Source: Acidovorax sp. CCYZU-2555
GTDB taxonomy: Bacteria > Pseudomonadota > Gammaproteobacteria > Burkholderiales > Burkholderiaceae_C
Assembly: GCF_018413525.1 (NCBI RefSeq)
Contig: NZ_JAHCDD010000005.1
Span: 55,179 to 119,178 of the forward strand
Length of the DNA stretch: 64,000 nt
Reading direction: 5' to 3'
Each line of letters opens with the position of its first letter. Positions within the stretch are counted from its first letter, which is position 1. The position numbers were made by a program, and so were the translations under genes. Below the pieces are notes generated by a model. That model ran no database searches and had not been told where the DNA came from. It worked only from the letters and a program-made list of their open reading frames with translations. Positions 1 through 9,620 of the stretch are shown here, piece by piece.

Positions 1-1950
1 GGCTTCGATCACGGCCAGCTTCTCGCCCGCCTGCACCTTCTGGCCGGGCTGAACGGCGATGTCGATCAGCAGGCCGGGCATGGGCGACAGCAGGAACTTC
101 GAGAGGTCGGGCGGTGCCTTGTAAGGCATCAGCTTGTGCAGCTCGGCGCCGCGCGGCGACAGCACCAGGGCTTCGATCTGCGTGCCGTTGTGCGCGACGC
201 GCAGGGCCAGCGGGTTCTTGCCCGTGCCGCGCTCGATCTGCACGGTGAACGGCTGGCCATTGACCAGGCCGGCGAGACGTGCGTCGCGCAGATGGCTGTC
301 GCTGCTGATCTCGTAGACCTTGTCGCCGCCTTCGCCATGCACCGTGACCTTGCTCGCATGGCGCGCGAGGTCGAAGTCTTCGACGCGCACCGAAGCGTGC
401 TGGTTGCGGCCTTCGGCGCCCAGCGTGACCACGGCGTAATCGATGCCCAGTTGCAGTTCATGGCCCTGCATCTGGCCGGTGATGGTCGAGGCGCGTTCGC
501 GGTAGCGGCGGTTCATGTACGCGGCCAGCGCCACGAGGAACTGCGGGTCGCTGTGCGGCACATCTTCGGCATGGAAGCCACCCGCGTAGTGCTCGGCGAT
601 GAAGCCGGTGTTGAAGTCGCCCGCGATGAACTTGGGGTGGGCCAGCAGCGCGGCCTGGAACGGAATGTTGGAGCTGATGCCACGGATCACGAAGCCGTTG
701 AGCGCCTCGCGCATCTTGGCGATCGCTTCCTGGCGGTCCTTGCCGTGCACGATGAGCTTGGCGATCATCGAGTCGTAGAACATCGGAATCTCGCCGCCTT
801 CATAGACGCCGGTATCGACGCGCACGCCATGAAGGTGCTCGGTGTCGCCCTGCCACATGGTCTGGGCAGGCGGCTGAAAGCGCACCAGCCGGCCCGTGGA
901 CGGCAGGAAGTTGCGAAATGGATCTTCGGCGTTGATGCGGCACTCGATCGCCCAGCCGTCGCGGCGCACATCGGCCTGCGTGAACGCCAGCTTCTCGCCG
1001 GCCGCGACGCGGATCATCTGCTCGACCAGGTCCAGGCCCGTGATGGCTTCGGTGACCGGGTGCTCGACCTGCAGCCGCGTGTTCATTTCGAGAAAGTAGA
1101 ACGACTGGTCCTTGCCGACCACGAACTCCACCGTTCCCGCGCTCTGGTACTGCACGGCCTTGGCCAGCGCCACGGCCTGGGCGCCCATGGCCGCGCGCGT
1201 TTCTTCCGAGATGAACGGCGACGGCGCCTCCTCGATCACCTTCTGGTGGCGGCGCTGAATGGAGCATTCGCGCTCGTTGAGGAACACCACGTTGCCGTGG
1301 CCGTCGCCCAGCACCTGGATTTCGATGTGGCGCGGCTCTTCGACGAATTTCTCTATGAACACGCGGTCGTCGCCGAAGCTGTTGCGCGCCTCGTTCTGGC
1401 AGCTCGCGAAGCCGTCGAACGCTTCCTTGTCGTTGAACGCCACGCGCAGGCCCTTGCCGCCGCCGCCCGCGCTGGCCTTGATCATCACGGGATAGCCAAT
1501 GCCGCGCGCAATTTCCACGGCCTGCTCGGCGCCGGCGATCGCGTCGTTGTAGCCGGGAATGGTGTTGACCTGGGCCGCGGCCGCGAGCTTCTTCGAGGCG
1601 ATCTTGTCGCCCATGGCCGCGATCGCATGGTGCTTGGGGCCGATGAAGACGATGCCTTCTTCTTCCACGCGCTTGGCGAAGGCTTCGTTTTCGCTCAGAA
1701 AACCATAGCCCGGGTGCACGGCCTGGGCGCCGGTCTGCTTGCAGGCCGCGATGATGCGGTCGGCCAGCAGATAGGACTCGCGGCTGGGCGCGGCGCCGAT
1801 GTGCACGGCCTCGTCGGCGAGCTGCACATGGCGCGCGTCCTTGTCGGCATCGGAATACACGGCCACGGTGGCGATGCCCATCTTGCGGGCGGTGGCGATC
1901 ACGCGGCAGGCGATCTCGCCGCGGTTGGCAATCAGAATCTTGGTGAACAT
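1..1950 (-). CDS. pccA: Acetyl/propionyl-CoA carboxylase, biotin carboxylase + biotin carrier subunit (3' truncated by window)
   Basis: This is the alpha subunit of propionyl-CoA carboxylase. It carboxylates its own biotin with ATP and bicarbonate for transfer to propionyl-CoA. About 650 residues are visible. The N-terminus MFTKILIANRGEIACRV is the family hallmark. The glycine-rich ATP-grasp loop (KASAGGGGKG) lies near residues 158-167, and the catalytic EMNTRLQVEH motif is near residue 290. The C-terminal biotin carrier domain has begun, and the frame leaves the window at ..LAVIEA, exactly where the biotin-lysine MKM should follow. The ATG at 1950 has an AGGA Shine-Dalgarno. It is the fourth gene of scpA-meaB-pccB-pccA, 25 bp after pccB. 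Acyl-CoA specificity (propionyl rather than methylcrotonyl or geranyl) is inferred from the neighbouring methylmalonyl-CoA mutase. Confidence 0.93.
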   Translation of the reverse strand, partial: MFTKILIANRGEIACRVIATARKMGIATVAVYSDADKDARHVQLADEAVHIGAAPSRESYLLADRIIAACKQTGAQAVHPGYGFLSENEAFAKRVEEEGIVFIGPKHHAIAAMGDKIASKKLAAAAQVNTIPGYNDAIAGAEQAVEIARGIGYPVMIKASAGGGGKGLRVAFNDKEAFDGFASCQNEARNSFGDDRVFIEKFVEEPRHIEIQVLGDGHGNVVFLNERECSIQRRHQKVIEEAPSPFISEETRAAMGAQAVALAKAVQYQSAGTVEFVVGKDQSFYFLEMNTRLQVEHPVTEAITGLDLVEQMIRVAAGEKLAFTQADVRRDGWAIECRINAEDPFRNFLPSTGRLVRFQPPAQTMWQGDTEHLHGVRVDTGVYEGGEIPMFYDSMIAKLIVHGKDRQEAIAKMREALNGFVIRGISSNIPFQAALLAHPKFIAGDFNTGFIAEHYAGGFHAEDVPHSDPQFLVALAAYMNRRYRERASTITGQMQGHELQLGIDYAVVTLGAEGRNQHASVRVEDFDLARHASKVTVHGEGGDKVYEISSDSHLRDARLAGLVNGQPFTVQIERGTGKNPLALRVAHNGTQIEALVLSPRGAELHKLMPYKAPPDLSKFLLSPMPGLLIDIAVQPGQKVQAGEKLAVIEA

Positions 1951-1975
1951 GTGATTTTTCCTGGCGCTGTCGTTC

Positions 1976-3508
1976 TTAGAGCGGAATGTTGCCGTGCTTG
2001 CGCCACGGGTTCTCGAGCTGCTTGTTCTGCAGCATCGTCAGGCTGCGGCAGATGCGCTTGCGCGTCTCGTGCGGCAGGATCACGTCGTCGATGAAGCCGC
2101 GCGCGCCGGCGACGAACGGGTTGGCGAAGCGCGCCTTGTACTCGGCTTCGCGCGCGGCGAGCTTGGCCGGGTCGTTCTTGTCTTCGCGGAAGATGATCTC
2201 CACTGCGCCCTTGGCGCCCATCACGGCGATCTCGGCCTGGGGCCAGGCCAGGTTGACGTCGCCGCGCAGGTGCTTGGACGCCATCACGTCATATGCGCCG
2301 CCATAGGCCTTGCGCGTGATGATGGTGATCTTGGGCACCGTGGCTTCGGCGTAGGCGTAGAGCAGCTTGGCGCCATGTTTGATGATGCCGCCGTATTCCT
2401 GGCTGGTGCCGGGCATGAAGCCGGGAACGTCGACAAAGGTCAGCACGGGAATGTTGAACGCATCGCAAAAGCGCACGAAGCGCGCCGCCTTGATCGAGCT
2501 CTTGATGTCGAGGCAGCCGGCGAGCACCAGCGGCTGGTTGGCCACCACGCCCACGGTCTGGCCCGCCATGCGCGCGAAACCGATCAGGATGTTCTTCGCG
2601 TAGTCGGGCTGCAGCTCGAAGAAGTCGCCGTCGTCCACGGTCTTGGCGATCAGCTCCTTCATGTCGTAGGGCTTGTTCGGGTTCTCGGGCACCAGCGTGT
2701 CGAGCGAGCGGTCGGCGCGGTCGGCCGGGTCGGTGGTCGCGCGCAGCGGGGCCTTTTCGCGGTTGTTCAGCGGCAGGTAGTTGTACAGGCGGCGCAGCAT
2801 CATCAGCGCCTCGACATCGTTGTCGAACGCCATGTCGGCCACGCCGCTCTTGGTCGTGTGCGTGATCGCGCCGCCCAGTTCCTCGGCCGTGACTTCCTCG
2901 TGCGTCACGGTCTTGACCACTTCGGGGCCGGTCACGAACATGTACGACGAGTCTTTCACCATGAAGATGAAGTCGGTCATCGCGGGCGAATACACCGCGC
3001 CGCCTGCGCAGGGGCCCATGATCATGCTGATCTGCGGCACGACGCCGCTGGCCAGCACGTTCTTCTGGAACACGTCGGCGTAGCCGCCCAGGCTCGCAAC
3101 GCCTTCCTGGATGCGCGCGCCGCCCGAGTCATTGAGGCCGATCACGGGCGCTCCCACCTTCATCGCCTGGTCCATGACCTTGCAGATCTTCTCGGCGTGG
3201 GTTTCGCTTAAAGCGCCGCCGAACACCGTGAAGTCCTGGCTGTAGACGAACACCAGCCGGCCGTTGATCATGCCGTAGCCCGTGACCACGCCGTCGCCCG
3301 GAATCTTGTTGTCCTGCATGCCGAAATCGGTGCAGCGGTGCTCGACGAACATGTCCCACTCCTCGAACGTGCCGTCGTCGAGCAGCAGTTCTATGCGCTC
3401 GCGCGCCGTGAGCTTGCCCTTGCCGTGCTGCGCGTCGATGCGCTTTTGACCACCGCCGAGTCGCGCCAGCGCGCGCTGTTTCTCGAGTCGCTCCAGAATG
3501 TCCTGCAT
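1976..3508 (-). CDS. pccB: Propionyl-CoA carboxylase, carboxyltransferase (beta) subunit
   Basis: This subunit transfers the carboxyl group from biotin to propionyl-CoA, giving methylmalonyl-CoA. The protein is 510 residues, the usual PccB length. It starts [20 protein letters not shown] and carries the crotonase-like double fold of acyl-CoA carboxyltransferases: [19 protein letters not shown] forms the first oxyanion region, and [18 protein letters not shown] with the following AYGGAYDVM forms the second. The open frame continues upstream to 4033, but that part only shadows meaB. The ATG at 3508 gives the family-typical N-terminus. It is transcribed with scpA and meaB upstream and pccA 25 bp downstream. 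The pairing with a biotin carboxylase and a mutase supports propionyl-CoA as substrate. Confidence 0.95.
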   Translation of the reverse strand: MQDILERLEKQRALARLGGGQKRIDAQHGKGKLTARERIELLLDDGTFEEWDMFVEHRCTDFGMQDNKIPGDGVVTGYGMINGRLVFVYSQDFTVFGGALSETHAEKICKVMDQAMKVGAPVIGLNDSGGARIQEGVASLGGYADVFQKNVLASGVVPQISMIMGPCAGGAVYSPAMTDFIFMVKDSSYMFVTGPEVVKTVTHEEVTAEELGGAITHTTKSGVADMAFDNDVEALMMLRRLYNYLPLNNREKAPLRATTDPADRADRSLDTLVPENPNKPYDMKELIAKTVDDGDFFELQPDYAKNILIGFARMAGQTVGVVANQPLVLAGCLDIKSSIKAARFVRFCDAFNIPVLTFVDVPGFMPGTSQEYGGIIKHGAKLLYAYAEATVPKITIITRKAYGGAYDVMASKHLRGDVNLAWPQAEIAVMGAKGAVEIIFREDKNDPAKLAAREAEYKARFANPFVAGARGFIDDVILPHETRKRICRSLTMLQNKQLENPWRKHGNIPL

Positions 3509-3581
3509 GATGCTCGTCTTTCTTACTGAGTCGTCGCACGGCCCGGGGGCTGCGCTTCTTGGGGATGGATGACTGCGCGCC

Positions 3582-4610
3582 CTATTGTGGCGCGCGGGAA
3601 TGTGGGGCCTGTGACTGCGCGGCCAGCAGGTTGCGCGCCGCGGTCGATGCGGGCAGACGCCCTTCGGCCACCGCGGCCAGCGTCTGCGGCAGCAGCGCCT
3701 GGACTTCGGGGTGGGAGCGAAACGCCTGCTTGAGGCCGGCGTCAATGCGTTCCCACATCCAGGCCAGCGACTGCTTTTCGCGCCGCGACACCAGCCGGCC
3801 ATTGGTCGTCTGCATCTGGCGAAACTGCTGCACGGCCTGCCAGAACGCTTCCACGCCCTGGCCCAGCAGCGCGCTGATCTGCAGCACGCGCGGCTGCCAC
3901 AGCGCGCCATGCGTCGCATGGTCGGGGTTGCCGTGCATGCCCAGCAGGCGCAGGCTAGACGTGATCTGCGCTTCGGCGCGCGTGGCCGCGTTCTTGTCGA
4001 TGTCGGCCTTGTTGATGACCACCAGATCGGCAAGCTCCATCACGCCTTTCTTGATCGCCTGCAGATCGTCGCCCGCATTGGGCAGCTGCAGCAGCACGAA
4101 CATGTCGGTCATGCCGTTGACGGCCGTCTCGCTCTGGCCCACGCCCACGGTCTCGACGATCACCACGTCATAGGCTGCGGCCTCGCAGACCAGCATGGCT
4201 TCGCGCGTCTTCTCGGCCACGCCGCCCAGCGTTCCACTCGCCGGGCTGGGCCGGATATAGGCCTGGGGATGGACCGACAGATGCTCCATGCGCGTCTTGT
4301 CGCCCAGGATGGAGCCGCCCGACACCGACGACGACGGATCGACGGCGAGCACCGCGACACGCAGGCCCTGCTTGATCAGGTACAGGCCCAGGGTTTCGAT
4401 GAACGTCGACTTGCCCACGCCAGGCACGCCGCTGATGCCCAGCCGGAACGCCTTGCCCGTATGGGGCAGCATCGCGGTGAGCAGCGCATCGGCCTGGGCG
4501 CGGTGGTCGGCGCGCGTGGATTCGAGCAAGGTGATCGCCTTGGCGATCGCCCGGCGCTGCACGGCCGGGCCGCCATGCAGAATGCCTTGCAGCAACTCGG
4601 AAGGGGTCAT
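3582..4610 (-). CDS. meaB: Methylmalonyl-CoA mutase-associated GTPase MeaB (ArgK family)
   Basis: This G3E/SIMIBI GTPase protects methylmalonyl-CoA mutase and gates B12 cofactor loading. It has 342 residues. The P-loop GVPGVGKST lies at residues 61-69, followed by [22 protein letters not shown] (the family's switch region), ETVGVGQSE, and the guanine-specificity motif NKAD near residue 205. The frame is open to 4655, but the ATG at 4610 gives the normal [11 protein letters not shown] start, only 7 bp after the scpA stop, which implies coupled expression with its client enzyme. The name ArgK is historical. No arginine-transport role is suggested. Confidence 0.94.
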   Translation of the reverse strand: MTPSELLQGILHGGPAVQRRAIAKAITLLESTRADHRAQADALLTAMLPHTGKAFRLGISGVPGVGKSTFIETLGLYLIKQGLRVAVLAVDPSSSVSGGSILGDKTRMEHLSVHPQAYIRPSPASGTLGGVAEKTREAMLVCEAAAYDVVIVETVGVGQSETAVNGMTDMFVLLQLPNAGDDLQAIKKGVMELADLVVINKADIDKNAATRAEAQITSSLRLLGMHGNPDHATHGALWQPRVLQISALLGQGVEAFWQAVQQFRQMQTTNGRLVSRREKQSLAWMWERIDAGLKQAFRSHPEVQALLPQTLAAVAEGRLPASTAARNLLAAQSQAPHSRAPQ

Positions 4611-4617
4611 GCCGCTC

Positions 4618-6810
4618 TCAGAGGATGGTGGCCTGACGGATCTGCTCGAGCACATGCTTGGCGCTGGCCGGAATCGGCGTGCCCGGGCCGTAGACGCCCT
4701 TGACGCCGGCCTCGAACAGGAATTCGTAGTCCTGAGCGGGCACCACGCCGCCGACGAACACGATGATGTCGTCCGCGCCCTGTTTCTTCAGCTCGGCGAT
4801 GATGGCCGGCACCAGCGTCTTGTGGCCTGCGGCCAGCGTCGACACGCCCACGGCATGCACGTCGTTCTCGATCGCCTGGCGCGCGCATTCCTCGGGCGTC
4901 TGAAACAGCGGACCCATGTCGACGTCGAAGCCCAGGTCGGCGAAGGCCGTGGCGACGACCTTGGCGCCGCGGTCGTGGCCGTCCTGGCCCAGCTTGGCGA
5001 TCATCACGCGCGGGCGCCGGCCCAGTTCTTCGGCGAGTGCGTTGATTTCGGTCTTGAGCTTGTCCCAGCCTTCGGCCGAGTCATAGGCGGCGGCGTAGAC
5101 GCCGGTGACTTTTTGCGTGTCGGCGCGGTGGCGGCTGTAGACCTTTTCCAGCGCATCGCTGACTTCGCCCACCGTGGCGCGCAGGCGCACGGCCTGGATC
5201 GCCAGCTCCAGCAGATTGCCTTCGCCGCTTTCGGCGGCCGCGGTGAGCGCATCGAGTGCCTGCTGCACCTTGGCCGTATCGCGTTCCTTCTTGATCTTGT
5301 TGAGCCGCTCGATCTGGCCGTCGCGCACCTTGACGTTGTCGATCTCGAGAATGTCGATCGGGTCTTCCTTGGCGAGCTTGTACTTGTTGACGCCCACGAT
5401 CACGTCCTTGCCCGAATCGATGCGCGCCTGCTTCTCGGCGGCCGCGGCCTCGATCTTGAGCTTGGCCCAGCCGCTGTCCACCGCCTGGGTCATTCCGCCC
5501 ATGGCTTCGACTTCCTCGATGATTGCCCAGGCCGCGTCGGCCATGTCCTGGGTCAGCTTTTCCATCATGTACGAGCCGGCCCAGGGGTCGATCACGCTGG
5601 GAATATGCGTTTCTTCCTGGATGATCAGTTGGGTGTTGCGCGCGATGCGCGACGAGAATTCGGTGGGCAGCGCGATCGCTTCGTCGAAGCTGTTGGTGTG
5701 CAGCGACTGCGTGCCGCCGAACACCGCGGCCATGGCTTCGATGGTGGTGCGCACCACGTTGTTGTACGGATCCTGCTCGGTCAGCGACCAGCCCGAAGTC
5801 TGGCAGTGGGTGCGCAGCATCAGGCTCTTGGGGTTCTTGGCGCCGAACTCCTTCATGATGCGGCACCACAGCAGGCGCGCGGCGCGCATCTTGGCGATCT
5901 CCAGGTAGAAGTTCATGCCGATGGCCCAGAAGAACGACAGCCGGCCCGCGAAGGCATCGACATCCATGCCCTTGGCCGTGGCGGTCTTCACATATTCCTT
6001 GCCGTCGGCCAGCGTGAACGCGAGTTCCAGGGCTTGATTGGCGCCGGCTTCCTGCATGTGATAGCCCGAAATCGAGATCGAGTTGAACTTGGGCATGTTC
6101 AGGCTCGTGTACTCGATGATGTCGCCGATGATGCGCATCGACGGCTTGGGCGGGTAGATATAGGTGTTGCGCACCATGAATTCTTTGAGGATGTCGTTCT
6201 GGATCGTGCCCGAGAGCTGATCCTGGCGCACGCCCTGCTCCTCGGCGGCGACGACATAGCCCGCGAGCACGGGCAGCACCGCGCCGTTCATGGTCATGGA
6301 CACCGACACCTTGTCGAGCGGAATCTGGTCGAACAGCACTTTCATGTCCTCGACCGAATCAATCGCCACGCCGGCCTTGCCCACATCGCCCGTGACGCGC
6401 GGGTGATCGGAGTCATAGCCGCGGTGCGTGGCCAGATCGAAGGCCACCGAGACGCCCTGCCCGCCCGCAGCCAGCGCCTTGCGGTAGAACGCATTCGACT
6501 CCTCGGCCGTGGAAAAGCCTGCGTACTGGCGAATGGTCCAGGGGCGCACCGCATACATGGTGGCCTGGGGGCCGCGCAGATAGGGCTCGAAACCGGGCAG
6601 CGTATTGGCATGCGGCAGATCTGCGCTGTCTGCAGCGGTATAGAGGGGCTTGACGGTGATGCCGTCGGGAGTGATCCAGTTCAAGGCCTGTACATCGCCG
6701 CCAGGCGCGGATTTGGCAGCCGACTTGGCCCAGGCGCTCAGGTCGGCGGGGGCGAATTCAGGTTCAGCGGCATTCGCCACGCTTTGGCGCATATCTGTAG
6801 GCTTGTCCAT
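4618..6810 (-). CDS. scpA: Methylmalonyl-CoA mutase, single-chain homodimeric type
   Basis: This adenosylcobalamin enzyme interconverts (R)-methylmalonyl-CoA and succinyl-CoA. It has 730 residues from the ATG at 6810. A GTG at 6822 would add four residues (MVSP), and neither start has a strong Shine-Dalgarno. The N-terminal part is the substrate-binding TIM barrel, with [20 protein letters not shown] near residue 90 and [19 protein letters not shown] in the middle. The C-terminal 120 residues are the B12 domain, with the base-off ligand motif DGHDRG near residue 610 and [12 protein letters not shown]. It is the first gene of the propionate operon. A GntR-type regulator is transcribed divergently from a shared 88-bp gap. 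No methylmalonyl-CoA epimerase is in the window, so it must be encoded elsewhere. Confidence 0.96.
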   Translation of the reverse strand: MDKPTDMRQSVANAAEPEFAPADLSAWAKSAAKSAPGGDVQALNWITPDGITVKPLYTAADSADLPHANTLPGFEPYLRGPQATMYAVRPWTIRQYAGFSTAEESNAFYRKALAAGGQGVSVAFDLATHRGYDSDHPRVTGDVGKAGVAIDSVEDMKVLFDQIPLDKVSVSMTMNGAVLPVLAGYVVAAEEQGVRQDQLSGTIQNDILKEFMVRNTYIYPPKPSMRIIGDIIEYTSLNMPKFNSISISGYHMQEAGANQALELAFTLADGKEYVKTATAKGMDVDAFAGRLSFFWAIGMNFYLEIAKMRAARLLWCRIMKEFGAKNPKSLMLRTHCQTSGWSLTEQDPYNNVVRTTIEAMAAVFGGTQSLHTNSFDEAIALPTEFSSRIARNTQLIIQEETHIPSVIDPWAGSYMMEKLTQDMADAAWAIIEEVEAMGGMTQAVDSGWAKLKIEAAAAEKQARIDSGKDVIVGVNKYKLAKEDPIDILEIDNVKVRDGQIERLNKIKKERDTAKVQQALDALTAAAESGEGNLLELAIQAVRLRATVGEVSDALEKVYSRHRADTQKVTGVYAAAYDSAEGWDKLKTEINALAEELGRRPRVMIAKLGQDGHDRGAKVVATAFADLGFDVDMGPLFQTPEECARQAIENDVHAVGVSTLAAGHKTLVPAIIAELKKQGADDIIVFVGGVVPAQDYEFLFEAGVKGVYGPGTPIPASAKHVLEQIRQATIL

Positions 6811-6898
6811 CGGTGAGACCACGGTAGGTTGTGACGGAAAGAGTGTACATGATTCATAATTATTGATTCAAAATAATCCAGGCTACAATTCATCATTC
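6811..6898. promoter_or_regulatory. Divergent promoter region between scpA and the GntR regulator
   Basis: This 88-bp AT-rich gap separates the two divergent starts. It contains the inverted repeat ATTATT-N7-AATAAT at 6859-6877 and two copies of TGATTCA (6850-6856 and 6864-6870). For the regulator, TACAAT at 6884-6889 could serve as a -10. An inverted repeat of this size next to a GntR/FCD gene is a plausible operator, but AT-richness alone could produce it. Confidence 0.4.
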
Positions 6899-7537
6899 AT
6901 GTCAGTGATTACCCTAGCCCCTTCCGCGCTCTACCAACAGGTAGCCGAGCAGCTGCGCCAACGCATCTTCCAGCATGTGCTGGAGCCCGGTGCCTGGATT
7001 GACGAACTCAAGATAGCCGAAGAGTTCGGCATCAGCCGCACGCCTTTGCGTGAAGCGCTCAAGGTGCTCGCGGCCGAAGGGTTGGTGACGATGAAGGTGC
7101 GTCGCGGCGCCTATGTGACAGAAGTCTCGACCAAGGATGTACGCGATGTCTATCACCTGCTGGCGCTGCTCGAGAGCGATGCCGCGGCCGCGGTCGCGTC
7201 TTCCGCCACCGACGACGAACTGGCGGCGCTGAGCGCCTTGCATGCCGATCTGGTGGCGCACAAAGGCAACGCCGAACAATTCTTTGCAATCAACGAACGT
7301 TTTCACATGCGCCTGCTTGCGCTGGCCAACAACCGCTGGTCTGATCAGGTGGTTGCCGACCTGCGCAAGGTCATGAAACTCAACCGCCACAAGTCGCTGT
7401 TTCGCCAGGGGCGCATAGACGAATCGCTGCAGGAGCATGCGCTCATCCTGCAGGCCCTGCTCGACCGCCAGCCCGAGCGCGCGCGCGCCGCGATGCAGCA
7501 GCACTTCTCCAACGGACTCGTGGCGGCCGTGCAGTAA
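6899..7537 (+). CDS. GntR family transcriptional regulator (FCD-type, FadR subfamily)
   Basis: This is a 212-residue DNA-binding regulator. The N-terminal winged helix (residues about 5-75) contains YQQVAEQLRQRIF and the recognition region EFGISRTPLREALKVLAAEGL, both typical of GntR. The C-terminal all-helical FCD ligand-binding domain contains NERFHMRLLALANN and a distal EHALILQALLDRQ segment that supplies metal- or ligand-binding histidines. The ATG at 6899 gives MSVITLAPSALY; an upstream TTG at 6863 is less likely. It is divergent from scpA-meaB-pccB-pccA, so it probably controls propionate/methylmalonyl-CoA catabolism in response to an acyl metabolite. That link is inferred from position only. 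Confidence 0.9.
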   Translation: MSVITLAPSALYQQVAEQLRQRIFQHVLEPGAWIDELKIAEEFGISRTPLREALKVLAAEGLVTMKVRRGAYVTEVSTKDVRDVYHLLALLESDAAAAVASSATDDELAALSALHADLVAHKGNAEQFFAINERFHMRLLALANNRWSDQVVADLRKVMKLNRHKSLFRQGRIDESLQEHALILQALLDRQPERARAAMQQHFSNGLVAAVQ

Positions 7538-7587
7538 GCGCATGGCCCTGCATTGCGGATGGGCCTGTTACGCAAAGTAACGAACGG

Positions 7588-7737
7588 TGCTATAAATAAA
7601 GCGGTGGATGACAGGTAAACAGCAGGAAGCCCCCCCGGCCTAAGGTTTTCGCCTTTTTTCGCGGCGTGTCACCGAGCAGTTCCTTAGGGACCGTGTCATT
7701 CGGATCGCATTCGCGCTGCAATCTGAGGGCCTTCATC
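7588..7737 (+). promoter_or_regulatory. Promoter and structured 5' leader of the MHYT-GGDEF gene
   Basis: TGCTATAAA at 7588-7596 is a good extended -10 element. The transcribed leader would be about 135 nt. It holds AAGG (7642-7645), which can pair either with CCTT at 7652-7655, followed by a run of T, or as CCTAAGG (7639-7645) with CCTTAGG (7682-7688). These two pairings exclude each other, as in attenuators. The stretch ACAGGTAAAC .. AAGCCCCCCCGGCCTAA loosely resembles segments of the c-di-GMP-I riboswitch, but the second half of that aptamer is not recognisable. Confidence 0.3.
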
Positions 7738-9543
7738 ATGCTGGACGGTTTTTTCCTCAGCCACGCAAGTCCGGCACAGTTGCTCGAAGGGCGTAGCGAC
7801 GCCGGACTGGTGGTGCTGTCCGTGCTCATCGCCATCGTGAGCGCGGCCGTGTGTCTGCGGCTTGCAAGCGTGGCGCAGGCCACCACGGGCCCGACCCAGC
7901 AAGCCGCCCTGCTGGCCGGCAGCCTGGTGCTCGGCAGCGGCATCTGGGCCATGCATTTTGTCGGCATGCTGGCTTTCGACCTGTGCCTGACCGTCAACTA
8001 CGACCTCAATCTCACGCTGATTTCCATGGTTCCCAGCCTGCTGGCATCGTGGATTGCCTTGCGCATTCTCTCCAAGCCGCGTATCACCCGGCTTTCTCTG
8101 CTGGTGGGCGGTGTCTGCGTGGGCGCAGGCATAGGCGCCATGCATTACAGCGGCATGGCATCCATGCAGATGGCGCCCATGCTGCGCTATGACCCGTTCT
8201 GGTTCGCGGCCTCGCTGGTGGTGGCGGTCGTGTTGTCGACGCTGGCACTGTGGATACGCTTTGCGCTGCGCGAGCGCCTGCGCGCGGCGTTGAAATGGTC
8301 GCCGGAAACCATCAAGACGGTGTCCGCGCTGGTCATGGGCGGCGCGATTTCGGGCATGCACTACACCGCCATGGCCGCAGCACGGTTCGTCGGCACGCCC
8401 GGCATGCTCGAAGGTCCTAGCACCGGAGGCGCGCGCACGCTGGGAATGACGGTGGCGTTTGCGGCGCTGGCCGTGATTGGCCTGATCGGCCTGCTCATGG
8501 GCCTGCTGCGCTACCGCGCGCTGTGGCGGCGCGTGGAAACGAACGAGCAGCGCCTGCAGTCGCTGTTGAGCGAGCGCAGGAAGATCGAATCGCGCCTGCG
8601 CGTCGCGGCCAGCGTGTTTGAGCACGGTTATGAAGGTTTCATGGTGCTCGATGCGCGTTTTCGCGTGACCGACATCAACCATGCCTATCAGCGCATGAGC
8701 GGATTTTCCAAGAGCCATTGCGTGGGCCGCACGCTTGAAGACCTGTACGGGCCGCTGGTGCTGGGCCAGACCTTTGAGTCGGTGCAGGAAATCGTCGCCA
8801 AAACCAAACATTGGCAGGGCGAAATCGAGGCCCTGGATGCGGGCGGCGTCAGCGCCGTGCACCGCATCTCGATTTCCGCGGTGCTCGACGACTTCAAGCG
8901 CATCCAGCATTTCATCGTGGTCATCAGCGACGTGACCCAGGACAAATCGCATGAACGCGAACTCGAGGAGATCGCTCTTTACGACAGCCTGACCGGACTG
9001 CCCAACCGCCGCCTGCTCAATGACCGCCTGGCCCAGGGCATTCATGCGGCGAACCGGCAGAAAACGCTGCTCGCCGTGCTGTACCTCGATCTCGACGGGT
9101 TCAAGCAGGTCAACGACCTGATGGGCCATGCGGACGGCGATCTGCTGCTCTGCGAACAGGGCCGGCGCATCCGCGCCGAACTGCGCGGCGACGACACCGC
9201 GGCGCGCATCGGTGGCGATGAAATGGTGCTGCTGCTGGGCGACTGGAACGAGTTGCACCAGGCCGAGGCCACGATCGCCCGCCTGCTCGAGGCCATAAGC
9301 CGGCCCGTGGTGCTGCCGCGCGGCACGGTGCGCGTCACGGCCAGCATAGGCATGAGCATTTTCCCGCTCGATGCGCAGCTGCCCGAAGCGCTGCTCGAGC
9401 AAGCGGATCAGGCCATGTATGACGCCAAGCAGCGCGGCAAGAACCAGTTCCGGCGTTATCGCGGCCCTTCGGACGCGGAGCCGGGCAGCGAACTGGTACA
9501 GCTCAACGACACGGATTGCGTGCAGAGTGCGCCTACCGTCTGA
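7738..9543 (+). CDS. MHYT-PAS-GGDEF diguanylate cyclase-like sensor protein
   Basis: This 601-residue membrane signalling protein has an N-terminal MHYT sensor (about residues 20-250, seven predicted membrane helices). Its repeated motifs are AMHFVGM (71-77), AMHYSGM (about 137) and GMHYTAM (about 206); this domain is thought to sense diatomic gases through a metal. A PAS domain follows (about 295-410, with AASVFEHGYEGFMVLDA), then a GGDEF domain. The active-site loop reads GGDEM (492-496) instead of GGDEF/GGEEF. The inhibitory I-site RxxD is intact as RGDD (483-486). No EAL domain follows. The ATG at 7738 has a GAGGG Shine-Dalgarno; an upstream GTG at 7666 is less likely. The F-to-M change is at a tolerated position, so cyclase activity is plausible but not certain. 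Confidence 0.9.
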   Translation: MLDGFFLSHASPAQLLEGRSDAGLVVLSVLIAIVSAAVCLRLASVAQATTGPTQQAALLAGSLVLGSGIWAMHFVGMLAFDLCLTVNYDLNLTLISMVPSLLASWIALRILSKPRITRLSLLVGGVCVGAGIGAMHYSGMASMQMAPMLRYDPFWFAASLVVAVVLSTLALWIRFALRERLRAALKWSPETIKTVSALVMGGAISGMHYTAMAAARFVGTPGMLEGPSTGGARTLGMTVAFAALAVIGLIGLLMGLLRYRALWRRVETNEQRLQSLLSERRKIESRLRVAASVFEHGYEGFMVLDARFRVTDINHAYQRMSGFSKSHCVGRTLEDLYGPLVLGQTFESVQEIVAKTKHWQGEIEALDAGGVSAVHRISISAVLDDFKRIQHFIVVISDVTQDKSHERELEEIALYDSLTGLPNRRLLNDRLAQGIHAANRQKTLLAVLYLDLDGFKQVNDLMGHADGDLLLCEQGRRIRAELRGDDTAARIGGDEMVLLLGDWNELHQAEATIARLLEAISRPVVLPRGTVRVTASIGMSIFPLDAQLPEALLEQADQAMYDAKQRGKNQFRRYRGPSDAEPGSELVQLNDTDCVQSAPTV

Positions 9544-9620
9544 AGCCTTGTGTCGCCGGTTTCCACTGCGACAATAGTTGCGTTCGTTCAATTTCGCAGC
9601 TTCTGCGACCAGGCCTTGCC

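Noticed and set aside
136..2094. Long plus-strand open frame opposite pccA (652 codons)
   Set aside because: Antisense shadow of the biotin carboxylase gene, a common effect in GC-rich DNA; its translation is Arg/Ala/His-rich without domains.
4288..6816. 842-codon plus-strand open frame opposite scpA
   Set aside because: Shadow of methylmalonyl-CoA mutase; no recognisable motifs.
7567..7581. GTTAC-N5-GTAAC hairpin after the GntR gene as a terminator
   Set aside because: Short stem with no T-run; more likely incidental or part of the following promoter region.
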